The position numbers were made by a program, and so were the translations under genes. 29,056 bases of DNA from an uncultured Lachnospiraceae bacterium (GTDB taxonomy: Bacteria > Bacillota > Clostridia > Lachnospirales > Lachnospiraceae): positions 1 to 29,056 of the forward strand of contig CATYEA010000001.1 of assembly GCA_958405355.1 (NCBI GenBank), given 5' to 3'. The stretch's first letter is position 1, and every line of letters begins with the position of its first letter. Under the pieces are notes generated by a model. It did not search any database, was not told the origin of the DNA, and was given only the letters and a program-made list of their open reading frames with translations. This document shows, piece after piece, positions 7,759 to 15,641 of this stretch.

Positions 7759-7794
7759 ATAAGGTGCTGCCCCCTGGCAGCACCTTATGCTTTT
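7759..7794 (+). terminator. Intergenic hairpin between binding protein and permease
   Basis: A perfect 13-base-pair stem (7759-7771 with 7776-7788, loop CCCT) is followed by a short run of four T. It lies just after the binding-protein stop and before the permease ribosome site. It probably acts as a partial terminator or 3' stabiliser so that the binding protein is made in excess, as is common in such operons. Confidence 0.75.
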
Positions 7795-7816
7795 CAGATT
7801 GAAGGAGGTACATAAG

Positions 7817-8518
7817 ATGGATTTATTCTCTCTTGGCAAAATGCTTGATTTATTCAGCAAATATTCTTCCCATTTCCTGGGCGGTGCCTGGATGGCACTG
7901 GTTTTATCATTAATAACCGTCGTTTGCAGCACCATTTTCGGTACAATCTGCGCCCTGGGCAAAATGTCCCGGATTAAACCGCTGAAATGGCTGATTAGTG
8001 CATATATTGAAGTTTTCCGTTCAACACCGCTGATGGTTCAGGTCATGGTCATCTACTTTGGTGCGGCTGCTTTTGGAATTAAAGTCAATGTCCCATTTAT
8101 GAAGGACTTCAATAGTTTCTTCTGGGGGCTTCTTGTACTTATTCTGAACAGCTCCGCCTATGTGGCTGAAATCGTTCGAAGCGGTATCGGAGCCGTGGAT
8201 TCCGGCCAGATTGAAGCTGCCCGAAGCCTTGGTATGTCTCATGGACTGACCTTAAAAATGGTTATTCTCCCGCAGGCACTCCGAAACATCCTGCCGGCAT
8301 TGATGAACGAATTTGTATCGATTATCAAAGAAACATCTATTGTTTCCCTGGTTGGTATCAGCGAATTGATGTTCTGTGCTAAAGACGTTATCGCCATTTC
8401 CTACAGAACATTGGAACCTTACATCATTACAGCAATTATCTACTTTATTATGGTATTCCCTTTGTCGAAGCTGGTTGCATACATCGAAAGGAGGCTGAAC
8501 GCAAGTGTCACACGTTAA
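7817..8518 (+). CDS. Polar amino-acid-type ABC transporter permease
   Basis: A 233-residue HisM/GlnP-type inner membrane permease with about five hydrophobic helices. The EAA loop that docks on the ATPase is clear ([20 protein letters not shown]), as is the early [14 protein letters not shown] segment typical of the family. It forms the membrane channel, most likely as a homodimer because only one permease gene is present. ATG 7817 follows an AGGAGGT ribosome site; an in-frame ATG at 7787 lies in the intergenic hairpin and lacks a site. Its 3' end overlaps the ATPase start by 14 bases, so the two are probably translationally coupled. Confidence 0.93.
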   Translation: MDLFSLGKMLDLFSKYSSHFLGGAWMALVLSLITVVCSTIFGTICALGKMSRIKPLKWLISAYIEVFRSTPLMVQVMVIYFGAAAFGIKVNVPFMKDFNSFFWGLLVLILNSSAYVAEIVRSGIGAVDSGQIEAARSLGMSHGLTLKMVILPQALRNILPALMNEFVSIIKETSIVSLVGISELMFCAKDVIAISYRTLEPYIITAIIYFIMVFPLSKLVAYIERRLNASVTR

Positions 8519-9254
8519 AACAGACGAAGCCCTCTTACAGGTACGCGGGCTGAAAAAACATTTTGGCCACCTGGAAGTTCTCAGAGGCATTGATATTGAT
8601 ATACATAAAGGCGAAGTTGTGGCAGTCATCGGCCCATCCGGTTCAGGTAAAAGTACCTTCATCCGCTGTCTCAACCGTCTGGAAGAACCAACAGCCGGTG
8701 AAGTTATCTTCGAAGGCCAGCAGATCAACACAAAGAGTGCCGATATCGACAAAATTCGACAAAAAATCGGTATGGTATTCCAGAACTTTAACTTATTCAG
8801 CAACATGACGATTATGCAGAATATTACCGCAGCACCGATCAACGTCAAAAAAATCCCGAAAGATCAGGCCGAGGAACGTGCTTTAAAACTTCTCGACCGA
8901 GTCGGTCTGAAAGACAAAGCTGCCGAATATCCGGTACGCCTTTCCGGCGGACAGCGCCAGCGTGTCGCCATTGCCCGCGCATTGGCCATGGATCCGGATA
9001 TCCTCTTATTTGACGAACCGACTTCCGCACTGGACCCGGAAATGGTTGGTGAAGTTCTGAACGTTATGAAAGAACTGGCCGAAGACGGAATGACCATGGT
9101 CGTTGTTACCCATGAAATGGGCTTTGCCCGTGAAGTATCTGACCGGGTAATCTTTATTGACCAGGGTGTCATTCAGGAAGAAAATGAACCAAAAGAATTT
9201 TTCGCTAATCCAAAAAATCCGCGGCTTAAAGATTTCTTAAACAAAGTATTATAA
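8505..9254 (+). CDS. Polar amino-acid-type ABC transporter ATP-binding protein
   Basis: A 249-residue ATPase with every expected motif: Walker A GPSGSGKS (43-50), Q-loop Gln94, signature LSGGQ (147-151), Walker B ILLFDEP (167-173) and the switch His in [10 protein letters not shown]. It closely resembles GlnQ/HisP-type ATPases, energises import through the permease upstream and acts on the cytoplasmic face. The start is GTG 8505, with AGGAGG about 10 bases ahead inside the end of the permease gene. It is the last gene of the unit and is followed by a terminator shared with the convergent kinase gene. Confidence 0.95.
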   Translation: MSHVKTDEALLQVRGLKKHFGHLEVLRGIDIDIHKGEVVAVIGPSGSGKSTFIRCLNRLEEPTAGEVIFEGQQINTKSADIDKIRQKIGMVFQNFNLFSNMTIMQNITAAPINVKKIPKDQAEERALKLLDRVGLKDKAAEYPVRLSGGQRQRVAIARALAMDPDILLFDEPTSALDPEMVGEVLNVMKELAEDGMTMVVVTHEMGFAREVSDRVIFIDQGVIQEENEPKEFFANPKNPRLKDFLNKVL

Positions 9255-9256
9255 AA

Positions 9257-9290
9257 CGACGGCGCAGCCTTATGACTGCGCCGCCATTTT
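9257..9290. terminator. Bidirectional terminator between convergent operons
   Basis: The inverted repeat GGCGCAG (9261-9267) and CTGCGCC (9276-9282) has T-rich flanks on both strands (ATTTT on plus, GTTTT on minus). It serves the ABC transporter from the left and the FGGY kinase from the right. Confidence 0.75.
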
Positions 9291-9302
9291 ACTTATCCCT
9301 AC

Positions 9303-10811
9303 CTAATCTGTACAGGATAATTGGTACATATAATCTTTTGTGACTTTATATAAATCATTAAATATACAACCCTGTTTGCGATACAGATTAAAATTTTCCG
9401 GATTCGGAGTATATACTTTTTCGATCTGTATCTGTTTTGAAAGTTCATTCCAATCAGCAAAGGCACCTCCAGTCAAAGCAGCCATCAATCCATCTCCGTA
9501 AGCTGCGCCAACAGATACAGCCGGAACACAGATTTCCTGTTCAAGAATATCCGCCAGACATTGGAGCCAAAGGGCATTTTTTGTACCGCCGCCCACCGCA
9601 AAAATGCGCCTCATTGACAAATCATGAGCTTTCATCAATTCCACATTGGCCCGAATGGTATAACAGATACCTTCAATCCCTGCCCGCACCATATGCCCAC
9701 GGGTATGGCGGGTTTCCAGTCCAAAGAATACACCCCTTGCTTTCGGATCATTGACCGGCGTCCGTTCTCCGGCAAAATAGGGAAGACAAATGAGCCCTTC
9801 ACTTCCGGCCGAAATCTCCGATGCTTCCGTCTCCATCCTGTGAAATGGCGATTCATTTCTGCCCTCCACATCCCGATACCACTGCTCCCTCATCCACTGG
9901 GTCAATGCTCCGGCCATATTTGTTCCGGCACAGATGCCATAAGTTCCCGGTAAAATAAAGGTTCCCGGCCAGAGACGCGGTTCCTGAATCATATGGTCAC
10001 TGAGATAGATCATATATCCTGTAGAACCAAGCTGAATCATCATATCTCCCGGCTGACAGACGCCTGAGGAAATCGCTTCCGCCCCTGAGTCTCCCGTTCC
10101 GGTAAGTACTGGTGTTCCGGCGATAAGTCCGGTATCCCTGGCTGCGGCCTCTGTTACCGTTCCGGCAACAGCCGTTGCAGGAAGCAGCTCGGCCAATTGG
10201 TCCGGACGGCAGAACTCTCTGCATCCCTCCGGATTCACACAGCCCTTCTCCAGATCATAAAGAGGCAGAAAATCTTCGGCCAGGTATGGGTCCAACACAT
10301 AGTTTCCAGTCAAACGGCCGCACAAATAAGATGAAGCAGTCAGAAACTTGTATGCACTTTCCCAAATCTCCCTGTGATGGTTCTTAAACCACATAATTTT
10401 CGGTGCTACATCCGAACTGCAAGGTGCATGTCCGAAAATTTTCTGCGCATCTTCACCGTATTTTTTCAGAGCCCATTCTATTTCACCCTGACTCCGGCTG
10501 TCAATGCCATAAAGAATTGCTTCACAAAGGGCTTTTCCATCCCGGTCCACAGGGACACAATCACAGCCAAGCGCAGAAAGTCCCACGCATCCAATCTCTG
10601 ATGCTGATATTTCGGCATTTGTCATCAACAGCTTACACAGGAGACAAAAGTCTCCCCACCATATGACATCCGCATTCTGGGAAAACCATCCGGGCTGAGG
10701 ATTATCCACAGCGTGTCCAACAGATTCCATCGCCAGGATTTTGCCCTTGCCGTCCACAAGGACTCCTTTACTTTCCCGGGTTCCAATATCAATACCAAGA
10801 TAACAACTCAT
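9303..10811 (-). CDS. FGGY-family carbohydrate kinase
   Basis: A 502-residue sugar kinase of the FGGY family (xylulokinase/gluconokinase group). It shows the N-terminal phosphate-1 motif YLGIDIGTRESKGVLVD, the GTGDSGAEA segment that carries the catalytic Asp, the GSTGYMIYL phosphate-2 type motif, and the C-terminal AVGGGTKNALWLQCLADIL adenosine motif. It would phosphorylate a ketose, polyol or similar sugar with ATP; the substrate cannot be read. ATG 10811 is used; a GTG at 10814 is also possible, sharing one base with the BtpA stop. It is the second gene of a two-gene unit with the BtpA-family protein. Lying next to the Amadori genes and importer, it may serve a linked sugar, but that is inference. 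Confidence 0.9.
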   Translation of the reverse strand: MSCYLGIDIGTRESKGVLVDGKGKILAMESVGHAVDNPQPGWFSQNADVIWWGDFCLLCKLLMTNAEISASEIGCVGLSALGCDCVPVDRDGKALCEAILYGIDSRSQGEIEWALKKYGEDAQKIFGHAPCSSDVAPKIMWFKNHHREIWESAYKFLTASSYLCGRLTGNYVLDPYLAEDFLPLYDLEKGCVNPEGCREFCRPDQLAELLPATAVAGTVTEAAARDTGLIAGTPVLTGTGDSGAEAISSGVCQPGDMMIQLGSTGYMIYLSDHMIQEPRLWPGTFILPGTYGICAGTNMAGALTQWMREQWYRDVEGRNESPFHRMETEASEISAGSEGLICLPYFAGERTPVNDPKARGVFFGLETRHTRGHMVRAGIEGICYTIRANVELMKAHDLSMRRIFAVGGGTKNALWLQCLADILEQEICVPAVSVGAAYGDGLMAALTGGAFADWNELSKQIQIEKVYTPNPENFNLYRKQGCIFNDLYKVTKDYMYQLSCTD

Positions 10812-10813
10812 CA

Positions 10814-11620
10814 CTACTCACCCCGCAGCATATGTACTTTATCCATAAACCTCCGTACACGCGCCTCATCTACCGGATTGTCAAAAAGACCATTTTTCTT
10901 AAAGGCAGAACCTACAAATGCACCATTGCAGCGACATAAAACATACTCGATATTCTCCTGTTTACATCCGGTTCCGCATACGACTGGTGTCCCCTTAGCC
11001 ACTTCAGCCACTTGCTCAAGAAGCTTTCCGGCCGGTCCCGAGCCTGCCGCCATACCGCCTACAACGAGCGCATCCGGACGGCAATTAAACAGAAGTGAAC
11101 TGGCAATATCCGCTGTCTTCCGATCTCCCACACAGGCATCACCCTCACTGGTTACAAAATAAAAAAGCTTCAGATCATCCAGACGGTAAGCGTTTTTCAG
11201 ACGCAGGGTCGCCGCAATATCCCTGTCTACCATGCCAAAGTCTCCTGCCCAAACGCCAGTAAAAAGACACCGTGTAAAGTCAGCTTCCACCGCAGCACAC
11301 AAAGAAATCGTCGCATCTCCGTCAAAAATCGCCTCTGCCCCAAATGGCACCTGAATCAATGGTTTCAATGCTCCAATGACCATTCCCATGGCCGCCAGTG
11401 TCACTGAAGATACATGCTTCTCATAAGGCATACTGAATTCATTAGTGAACAAAACCCCGTCCACTCCGCCGTTCTGCAAAGCCTCCAAATCGGCCCGCGC
11501 CCGTCCAATAACCGCATCCATTCCCTCGCCTTTGTAAAAAGGGTCCCCCGGAAGCGGCTGAATATGAACAAGCCCTATGATTGGTTTTTCCGTTCCAAAA
11601 AGTTCTGATAAAAATGACAT
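10814..11620 (-). CDS. BtpA/SgcQ family TIM-barrel protein
   Basis: A 268-residue member of the BtpA/SgcQ family. Features are the opening KPIIGLVHIQPLPGDP, the LQNGGVDGVLFTNEF strand, ATISLCAAVEADF and the late VVCGTGCKQENIEYVL phosphate-binding-type strand. BtpA was named from photosystem I biogenesis in cyanobacteria, but bacterial members such as SgcQ sit in sugar operons and are thought to be sugar-phosphate-acting barrels of unknown reaction. ATG 11620 is favoured because GGGAGG lies 8 bases upstream; ATG 11626 would be only 2 bases from it. Its stop directly adjoins the start of the FGGY kinase, so the two products likely act in sequence. Confidence 0.85.
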   Translation of the reverse strand: MSFLSELFGTEKPIIGLVHIQPLPGDPFYKGEGMDAVIGRARADLEALQNGGVDGVLFTNEFSMPYEKHVSSVTLAAMGMVIGALKPLIQVPFGAEAIFDGDATISLCAAVEADFTRCLFTGVWAGDFGMVDRDIAATLRLKNAYRLDDLKLFYFVTSEGDACVGDRKTADIASSLLFNCRPDALVVGGMAAGSGPAGKLLEQVAEVAKGTPVVCGTGCKQENIEYVLCRCNGAFVGSAFKKNGLFDNPVDEARVRRFMDKVHMLRGE

Positions 11621-11649
11621 ATCCATATCCTCCCATTTGTCATAAAACT

Positions 11650-11677
11650 ATTTTACCATATCACGAATATTAAACAA
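11650..11677 (-). promoter_or_regulatory. Promoter of the BtpA-FGGY unit
   Basis: On the minus strand TTGTTT (11677-11672) and TAAAAT (11655-11650) are 16 bases apart, about 30 bases ahead of the BtpA start codon. Confidence 0.5.
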
Positions 11678-11683
11678 CTCATG

Positions 11684-11725
11684 AAAACAAAATAGCGGAA
11701 TCAACTTATTGCAAATTGATTCCGC
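11684..11725 (-). terminator. Terminator of the Rpn-family gene
   Basis: A perfect 10-base-pair stem (11725-11716 with 11704-11695) is followed on the minus strand by the T-rich TATTTTGTTTT. It ends transcription from the gene at 12434 just before the BtpA promoter. Confidence 0.8.
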
Positions 11726-11756
11726 CACAAATTCAGTTTATTTTCTCTTTCGTATT

Positions 11757-12434
11757 CTATTTATTTTTCAATAACTTTAAATAATTTTCCCGTTCCTCTT
11801 CAGGTATTTTTAGTGCATCCATCGCCTTACTAACTGGCAAGTCCATCGTTTCCATCAAATTCTTAATGGAAGTAATTATAGCCTCGGTAGTTCCAATCTC
11901 ACGGCCTTCAAGGCGCGCTTCCGCTAACTCTTCCCACAACCGCATATACTTCACACCCACTTCCTGACTGCTCTTAAGCATATCAATCTGGTCCGCAAGC
12001 TTCCGTACACGTGAATCTTCGATGTTTTTTCCATACCGTTCAGGATTCTCCACGTAATGCAGAAATTCAACAAGCCCCTGTGAAACCTCATCATCATTTT
12101 TACCATGCGTATTCAAAAATATCCTGACAACACCGTCATTCATTGCCATTCCTGGAACCTCGTCACAGGTCATTCGAAACGTGTACATGTACTTGTCTTC
12201 CCCAAACAAATCAAATGGCGCAATAAAAATGACATAGACATCATTCATCTTCCCAAAATCCAAGTCTCCCGGCTTCAATCGGATAGCCGGAATTTCTTTA
12301 TCACTAAAAATAATCGACAAAATATTTTGGCTAATCTCCGGGTCACTCATAGCTGCATCAAAAAGAAAACGGTCCAGTAATGTCAGATCTTTTAATGGTT
12401 TGCGCACTCGTTTTTGTTCTTGTCTGTTCTCCAA
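11757..12434 (-). CDS. Rpn/PD-(D/E)XK transposase-family protein lacking its catalytic core
   Basis: A 225-residue protein. Its opening (KPLKDLTLLDRFLFDAAMSDPE) and its later part (FGKMNDVYVIFIAPFDLFG, TFRMTCDEVPG, RIFLNTHG, LVEFLHYVENP) match the Rpn-family recombination-promoting nuclease/putative transposase proteins abundant in Lachnospiraceae, usually about 280-300 residues. Between residues about 47 and 55 (KEIPAIRLKPGDLDF) roughly 60 residues of the usual protein are missing, including the strands with the nuclease Asp and ExQ residues. The reading frame is intact, so this looks like an in-frame deletion. It probably cannot cut DNA. The start is TTG 12434 with GGAG 8 bases upstream. 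Own promoter and terminator are visible. Confidence 0.75.
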   Translation of the reverse strand: MENRQEQKRVRKPLKDLTLLDRFLFDAAMSDPEISQNILSIIFSDKEIPAIRLKPGDLDFGKMNDVYVIFIAPFDLFGEDKYMYTFRMTCDEVPGMAMNDGVVRIFLNTHGKNDDEVSQGLVEFLHYVENPERYGKNIEDSRVRKLADQIDMLKSSQEVGVKYMRLWEELAEARLEGREIGTTEAIITSIKNLMETMDLPVSKAMDALKIPEEERENYLKLLKNK

Positions 12435-12487
12435 TAGATTTTCTCCTTCATCGTAGCATATTTTTTTATGTATCGCAAGAACAGGTT

Positions 12488-12515
12488 ACCATAAATCTGT
12501 TGTGGATTCTGTCAA
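12488..12515 (-). promoter_or_regulatory. Promoter of the Rpn-family gene
   Basis: On the minus strand TTGACA (12515-12510) and TATGGT (12493-12488) are 16 bases apart. The predicted start lies about 45 bases before the TTG start codon. Confidence 0.5.
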
Positions 12516-12546
12516 AACTGGTTGTCGAATCGCCTTTTTTTATTAA

Positions 12547-13188
12547 CTACTTCACCCGTACCGGATGACGAATGACTGTTTTTAAATTTTCCGGTTTTGT
12601 CCGCCTCGGATCACCCAGATAAATTTCGTGATGCCAGCGTTCCGAATTAATATCCAAAACATAGCCATTTTCCTGAATATACTTTTCCATCATCTTTATC
12701 GTCTCCGGCTCCGCATCATAAGGCCCGACATGCATGACCTGACAGCACAGCCCTTCCGTATATGTGACTAATCGCGTCGATGAAAAATCGATATAAGGTT
12801 TTTTCTTCAAAAGGCTTTCCTTTGCCCATTCAAAAACCGTTTCCGTCACAAATTCCGGCTGCCTAATCATCGAAGTCCAGCAAAATTTGTCCTTATCTGT
12901 CACATTTTGACCGTCAAACGTTTCATCGTCCACCCACCAAAGTCCTTCCAACGGTGGAACGACATAATCAAAATAACCCTTCGGCTGTGTCCCGCTCATC
13001 TTACTCATTTTAATAGTAAAGGACAAACCATAGAGAATCTCCATGGCCTTTTTATAACTCTCCGAAGTGTTTGGGTTGCCCTTACCGTCCACCATGATAA
13101 AAATCATCTCCGGCACCTCAATAATTGACGGTTTCTTTTTAGGCATATATAAATCTTTATATTCTTTCTTATAATCTATTTTTCCCAT
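12547..13188 (-). CDS. GyrI-like small-molecule-binding domain protein
   Basis: A 213-residue protein of the GyrI-like/SOUL-type effector-binding fold. The segment PSIIEVPEMIFIMVDGKGNPN near residues 20-40 and the C-terminal HHEIYLGDPRRTKPENLKTVIRHPV are typical of stand-alone GyrI-like proteins in Firmicutes. Such domains bind amphipathic small molecules, sometimes hydrolyse them, and otherwise act as drug-sensing modules; no DNA-binding domain is attached here. ATG 13188 is chosen (GGGATGG upstream); the longer reading to 13272 would overlap the TfoX-like gene. It follows that gene by 26 bases in the same direction, a pairing often seen. Confidence 0.8.
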   Translation of the reverse strand: MGKIDYKKEYKDLYMPKKKPSIIEVPEMIFIMVDGKGNPNTSESYKKAMEILYGLSFTIKMSKMSGTQPKGYFDYVVPPLEGLWWVDDETFDGQNVTDKDKFCWTSMIRQPEFVTETVFEWAKESLLKKKPYIDFSSTRLVTYTEGLCCQVMHVGPYDAEPETIKMMEKYIQENGYVLDINSERWHHEIYLGDPRRTKPENLKTVIRHPVRVK

Positions 13189-13214
13189 AAATCCATCCCT
13201 TTTTCTGCGGCACT

Positions 13215-13550
13215 TCATATCCGCTGACTTTTCTTTCGCTTTCCGGGTTTTGGCGCCGGAAGCTCGGCACAAGTTGCCTGAACAAGTTTAGCTAAAAAGA
13301 TTTTATCATCTAATTCTTCTACGGCATACATTCCCGGTCTTCCACCGTGAGGCGCCACTGGCTCTGCTTCTGGAAGCATTCTTTTTCCAGCCTTCGTCAC
13401 TTTCACATAAAATTGATTATCTTCCACTGTTCCAAAAAATTTGCCGTTAAGCCACAGCCCATATTCACCAAAAAGCTTTTTATAAATTATGTTTCCCGCT
13501 TCATCCAATTGACCGACAACATACTGGACAAATTCCTCGCTTGAAGCCAT
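13215..13550 (-). CDS. TfoX N-terminal domain protein
   Basis: A 111-residue protein with the TfoX/Sxy N-terminal domain. It opens with a short helix (SSEEFVQYVVGQL) followed by YKKLFGEYGLWLNGKFFGTVEDNQFYVKV, the typical core. The basic tail (PAPKPGKRKKSQRI) is common in these small versions. In Haemophilus the full protein is a competence regulator; stand-alone N-terminal domains in Firmicutes have no settled function. The ATG at 13550 follows GGGAGGCG. It lies between a WYL regulator gene upstream and a GyrI-like gene downstream, all on the minus strand. Confidence 0.85.
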   Translation of the reverse strand: MASSEEFVQYVVGQLDEAGNIIYKKLFGEYGLWLNGKFFGTVEDNQFYVKVTKAGKRMLPEAEPVAPHGGRPGMYAVEELDDKIFLAKLVQATCAELPAPKPGKRKKSQRI

Positions 13551-13587
13551 AAAATCGCCTCCCTGATTATCTTTTTATTAGTTTATC

Positions 13588-13611
13588 ACATAAAACAGGA
13601 CACCTTTATGT
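13588..13611. repeat. Inverted repeat ahead of the TfoX-like gene
   Basis: The 7-base arms ACATAAA and TTTATGT are separated by 10 bases, within the 63-base gap between the WYL regulator stop and the TfoX-like start. It could be an operator (perhaps for the WYL protein) or a weak terminator; there is no adjacent T-run. Confidence 0.4.
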
Positions 13612-13613
13612 CA

Positions 13614-14519
13614 TCATTGATATTTTTCCATCATCTTCCGAATGTTTTCCTCAAATAGCCGACGCAATTCTACCGGTTCCAAAAGTTCTGCCTGACATCC
13701 AAAGCTTAACAGCCAGTTAAAAAGATTATCCGCATCCATGAAATCAAAGATAAATAAAAGCTTCCCATCTGCCTGCTCTTTAAAGCTGTCCACTCCGAAA
13801 TCATCGATGAGCCGCCATTTAGCCTCCGGTTCAAACAAAACTTTCGCACAAATCTTCGGTTTTATAAACACAGCAGAAGGCGGCTCCGGCACATCCAGTT
13901 CTTGAATCTTAAAATGTTTCCCCGTCCTCTCAACTTCTGACATGCGATTTAATTTAAACAGACGAAAATCCTCTTTGTCCAGACAGTAACCCCAGATATA
14001 CCAGGAGGACCATTTAAACACCAGCCGGTAAGGCTCCAAATTCCGATGGCTTTCCCCCTTAGGCCCATAATAATCAAATGCGATTACTTCTTGTTTCTCT
14101 ATGGCCTGCCGTATTTTTTCGATTTTCGGCGCCAATGTAGATTTGTACCAGGACGACAAATCAATGGATATGTAATCACCGGAAAAAACTCCTTCGGGAC
14201 GTCCCGCGGATAATTTTTCCATTAACTGTTGATACCGTTTTGTTCCGCTGACACTGTCAAGACTTTTCAATCCGGCAAAAATAGCCTTCATATCCGAAGA
14301 AGTGAGCAGCGTTCTGTCCATTTTATAATTATCCATAATAGAGATTCCGCCATTTTTTCCACGAATTGTTACCAATGGAATTCCAGCCCGGCATAAATGC
14401 TCAATATCCCGGTTGATAGTACGACGGGATACTTCAAATTTTTCCGCCAGCTCAGGCGCTGTTATCTTTTCCTGCTGAAGTAAAATGGATAAAATTCCAA
14501 TTAAACGATCTATTTTCAT
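13614..14519 (-). CDS. YafY-like WYL-domain transcriptional regulator
   Basis: A 301-residue regulator. The N-terminal winged helix-turn-helix (residues 1-60: RLIGILSILLQQEKITAPELAEKFEVSRRTINRDI) is of the HTH_11/DeoR type. A middle WYL domain (about 135-210) contains WYIWGYCLDKEDFRLFKLNRM, and a C-terminal WCX-like extension follows. WYL regulators bind DNA and sense ligands such as nucleic acid or small molecules through the WYL fold. ATG 14519 has an AGGAGG site. It reads away from the HD-domain gene, and the TfoX and GyrI-like genes lie downstream in the same direction, so they are candidate targets. Confidence 0.88.
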   Translation of the reverse strand: MKIDRLIGILSILLQQEKITAPELAEKFEVSRRTINRDIEHLCRAGIPLVTIRGKNGGISIMDNYKMDRTLLTSSDMKAIFAGLKSLDSVSGTKRYQQLMEKLSAGRPEGVFSGDYISIDLSSWYKSTLAPKIEKIRQAIEKQEVIAFDYYGPKGESHRNLEPYRLVFKWSSWYIWGYCLDKEDFRLFKLNRMSEVERTGKHFKIQELDVPEPPSAVFIKPKICAKVLFEPEAKWRLIDDFGVDSFKEQADGKLLFIFDFMDADNLFNWLLSFGCQAELLEPVELRRLFEENIRKMMEKYQ

Positions 14520-14563
14520 GGCAAGACCTCCTGTATTTTTATTTTAACAAATTTTACCCAAGT

Positions 14564-14592
14564 TTAACACAATACAGATAGAATATTATAAA
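14564..14592 (+). promoter_or_regulatory. Sigma-A promoter of the HD-domain gene
   Basis: TTAACA (14564-14569) and TATAAA (14587-14592), each five of six to consensus, are separated by 17 bases. The predicted start is near 14599, about 35 bases before the ATG at 14634. Confidence 0.7.
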
Positions 14593-14633
14593 TTCTTTAT
14601 GCTATGCTACAAAATGGAGGAAAGATTAAAAAA

Positions 14634-15305
14634 ATGAAAGAAGAAAAATTAACGTACAAAATGGTGAAAGAATCCAAAGAAGTTAACGCCTTTATTGAAA
14701 AAGGCAATAAGACATTGGGAATCATCGGTTTTACAGAACATTCCAGGAAACATGCAGCCAAAGTTGCGGAAACATCGGGAAAAATTCTGGAAACATTGGG
14801 TTATGATGAACATTTAATTGAACTTGCTAAAATTGCAGGCTACATGCACGATATGGGCAACTGTGTCAACCGACACGACCATCCCCACAGCGGAGCTCTT
14901 ATGGCTTTTACTTTATTAAATCGCTGGAATGTCCCGGCCAAGGATATCGCCGTTATTGTCAGTGCTATCGGCCAACATGATGAAGGCACCGGAACTGCCG
15001 TAGATCCTGTGTCTGCTGCCCTGATCCTCGCAGACAAAACGGATGTGCGCCGCAACCGGGTGCGCAACAAAATTAAAGCCAATTTTGATAAACATGACCG
15101 GGTCAACTATGCGGCCATATCATCCCGACTAATCATTAATACAGAAAAAAAGACAGCTCAACTCCGAATCGAATTGGATGAAAATATCTGTTCCATTATG
15201 GATTATTTTGAAATCTTTATGCAGCGCATGCTTATGTGCAAACGGGCCGCTGAACTTCTCGGCCTGAATTTTAAACTCATTGCCAATGGAAATAAAATTT
15301 GCTAA
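14634..15305 (+). CDS. HD-domain phosphohydrolase
   Basis: A protein of about 223 residues with an HD metal-dependent phosphohydrolase domain. The metal ligands appear as HSRKHA, then GYMHDMGN (the HD pair), then HDHPHSG and a later Asp in ALILADKTDVRRNR. Such domains hydrolyse phosphodiesters or nucleotides; with this compact form it could be a nucleotide or second-messenger phosphatase. ATG 14634 is chosen because GGAGGAAAG precedes it; the in-frame ATG at 14604 would lie only a few bases after the predicted transcription start and has no ribosome site. It is followed after 23 bases by the small DUF6472-type gene and then a terminator. Confidence 0.88.
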   Translation: MKEEKLTYKMVKESKEVNAFIEKGNKTLGIIGFTEHSRKHAAKVAETSGKILETLGYDEHLIELAKIAGYMHDMGNCVNRHDHPHSGALMAFTLLNRWNVPAKDIAVIVSAIGQHDEGTGTAVDPVSAALILADKTDVRRNRVRNKIKANFDKHDRVNYAAISSRLIINTEKKTAQLRIELDENICSIMDYFEIFMQRMLMCKRAAELLGLNFKLIANGNKIC

Positions 15306-15328
15306 AATAGATTCCGGAGGGATGTCTA

Positions 15329-15520
15329 ATGCACAAAAAACAACCGCAGACAAGCTGTGACACCTGCCTCTATTATTCTTATGATGAGGATTATGAGGCC
15401 TATATGTGTGATATGGACATGGATGAAGATGAATATGCTCATCTGATTTCAGATGACCGCTATAATTGTCCTTATTACCGAAATGATAACGAATACGCCG
15501 TTGTCCGAAAACAAATGTAA
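15329..15520 (+). CDS. Small acidic Cys-containing protein (DUF6472-like)
   Basis: A 63-residue protein with CxxC near the start (SCDTCLYY) and two further Cys residues (YMCDMD and YNCPYY) that could form a small zinc- or metal-binding site. The middle is rich in Asp, Glu and Tyr. It resembles the DUF6472 proteins of Lachnospiraceae, whose function is unknown. The ATG has GGAGG about 8 bases upstream. It shares a transcription unit with the HD phosphohydrolase. Confidence 0.8.
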   Translation: MHKKQPQTSCDTCLYYSYDEDYEAYMCDMDMDEDEYAHLISDDRYNCPYYRNDNEYAVVRKQM

Positions 15521-15534
15521 AATATCTTTTAACT

Positions 15535-15573
15535 GCTTCAATATTAAGGAATTAAGAATATTGAAGCTTTTTT
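15535..15573 (+). terminator. Terminator after the DUF6472-like gene
   Basis: A perfect 11-base-pair stem (15535-15545 with 15557-15567) is followed at once by six T. It is a textbook intrinsic terminator for the HD-domain unit. Confidence 0.92.
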
Positions 15574-15582
15574 CATTTTTCC

Positions 15583-15607
15583 TACATTTTCTTATAAGAA
15601 AAATGTA
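15583..15607. promoter_or_regulatory. Near-perfect 25-base palindrome upstream of the glycolipid operon
   Basis: The arms TACATTTT-CTTA and TAAG-AAAAATGTA form a palindrome with one extra base. It lies about 35 bases ahead of a perfect TATAAT (15642-15647), which is the likely -10 box of the operon; the -35 region is poor. The layout suggests an activator or repressor operator. Confidence 0.5.
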
Positions 15608-15641
15608 AGAATACTGTCGGTGAATCCTCATATCTATTCAA

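Noticed and set aside
14544..14569. Second Pho-box-like group TTAACA, TTTACC, TTAACA before the HD-domain gene
   Set aside because: Spacing is 9 and 11 bases, not regular, and the third copy is better explained as the -35 box of the promoter at 14564-14592.
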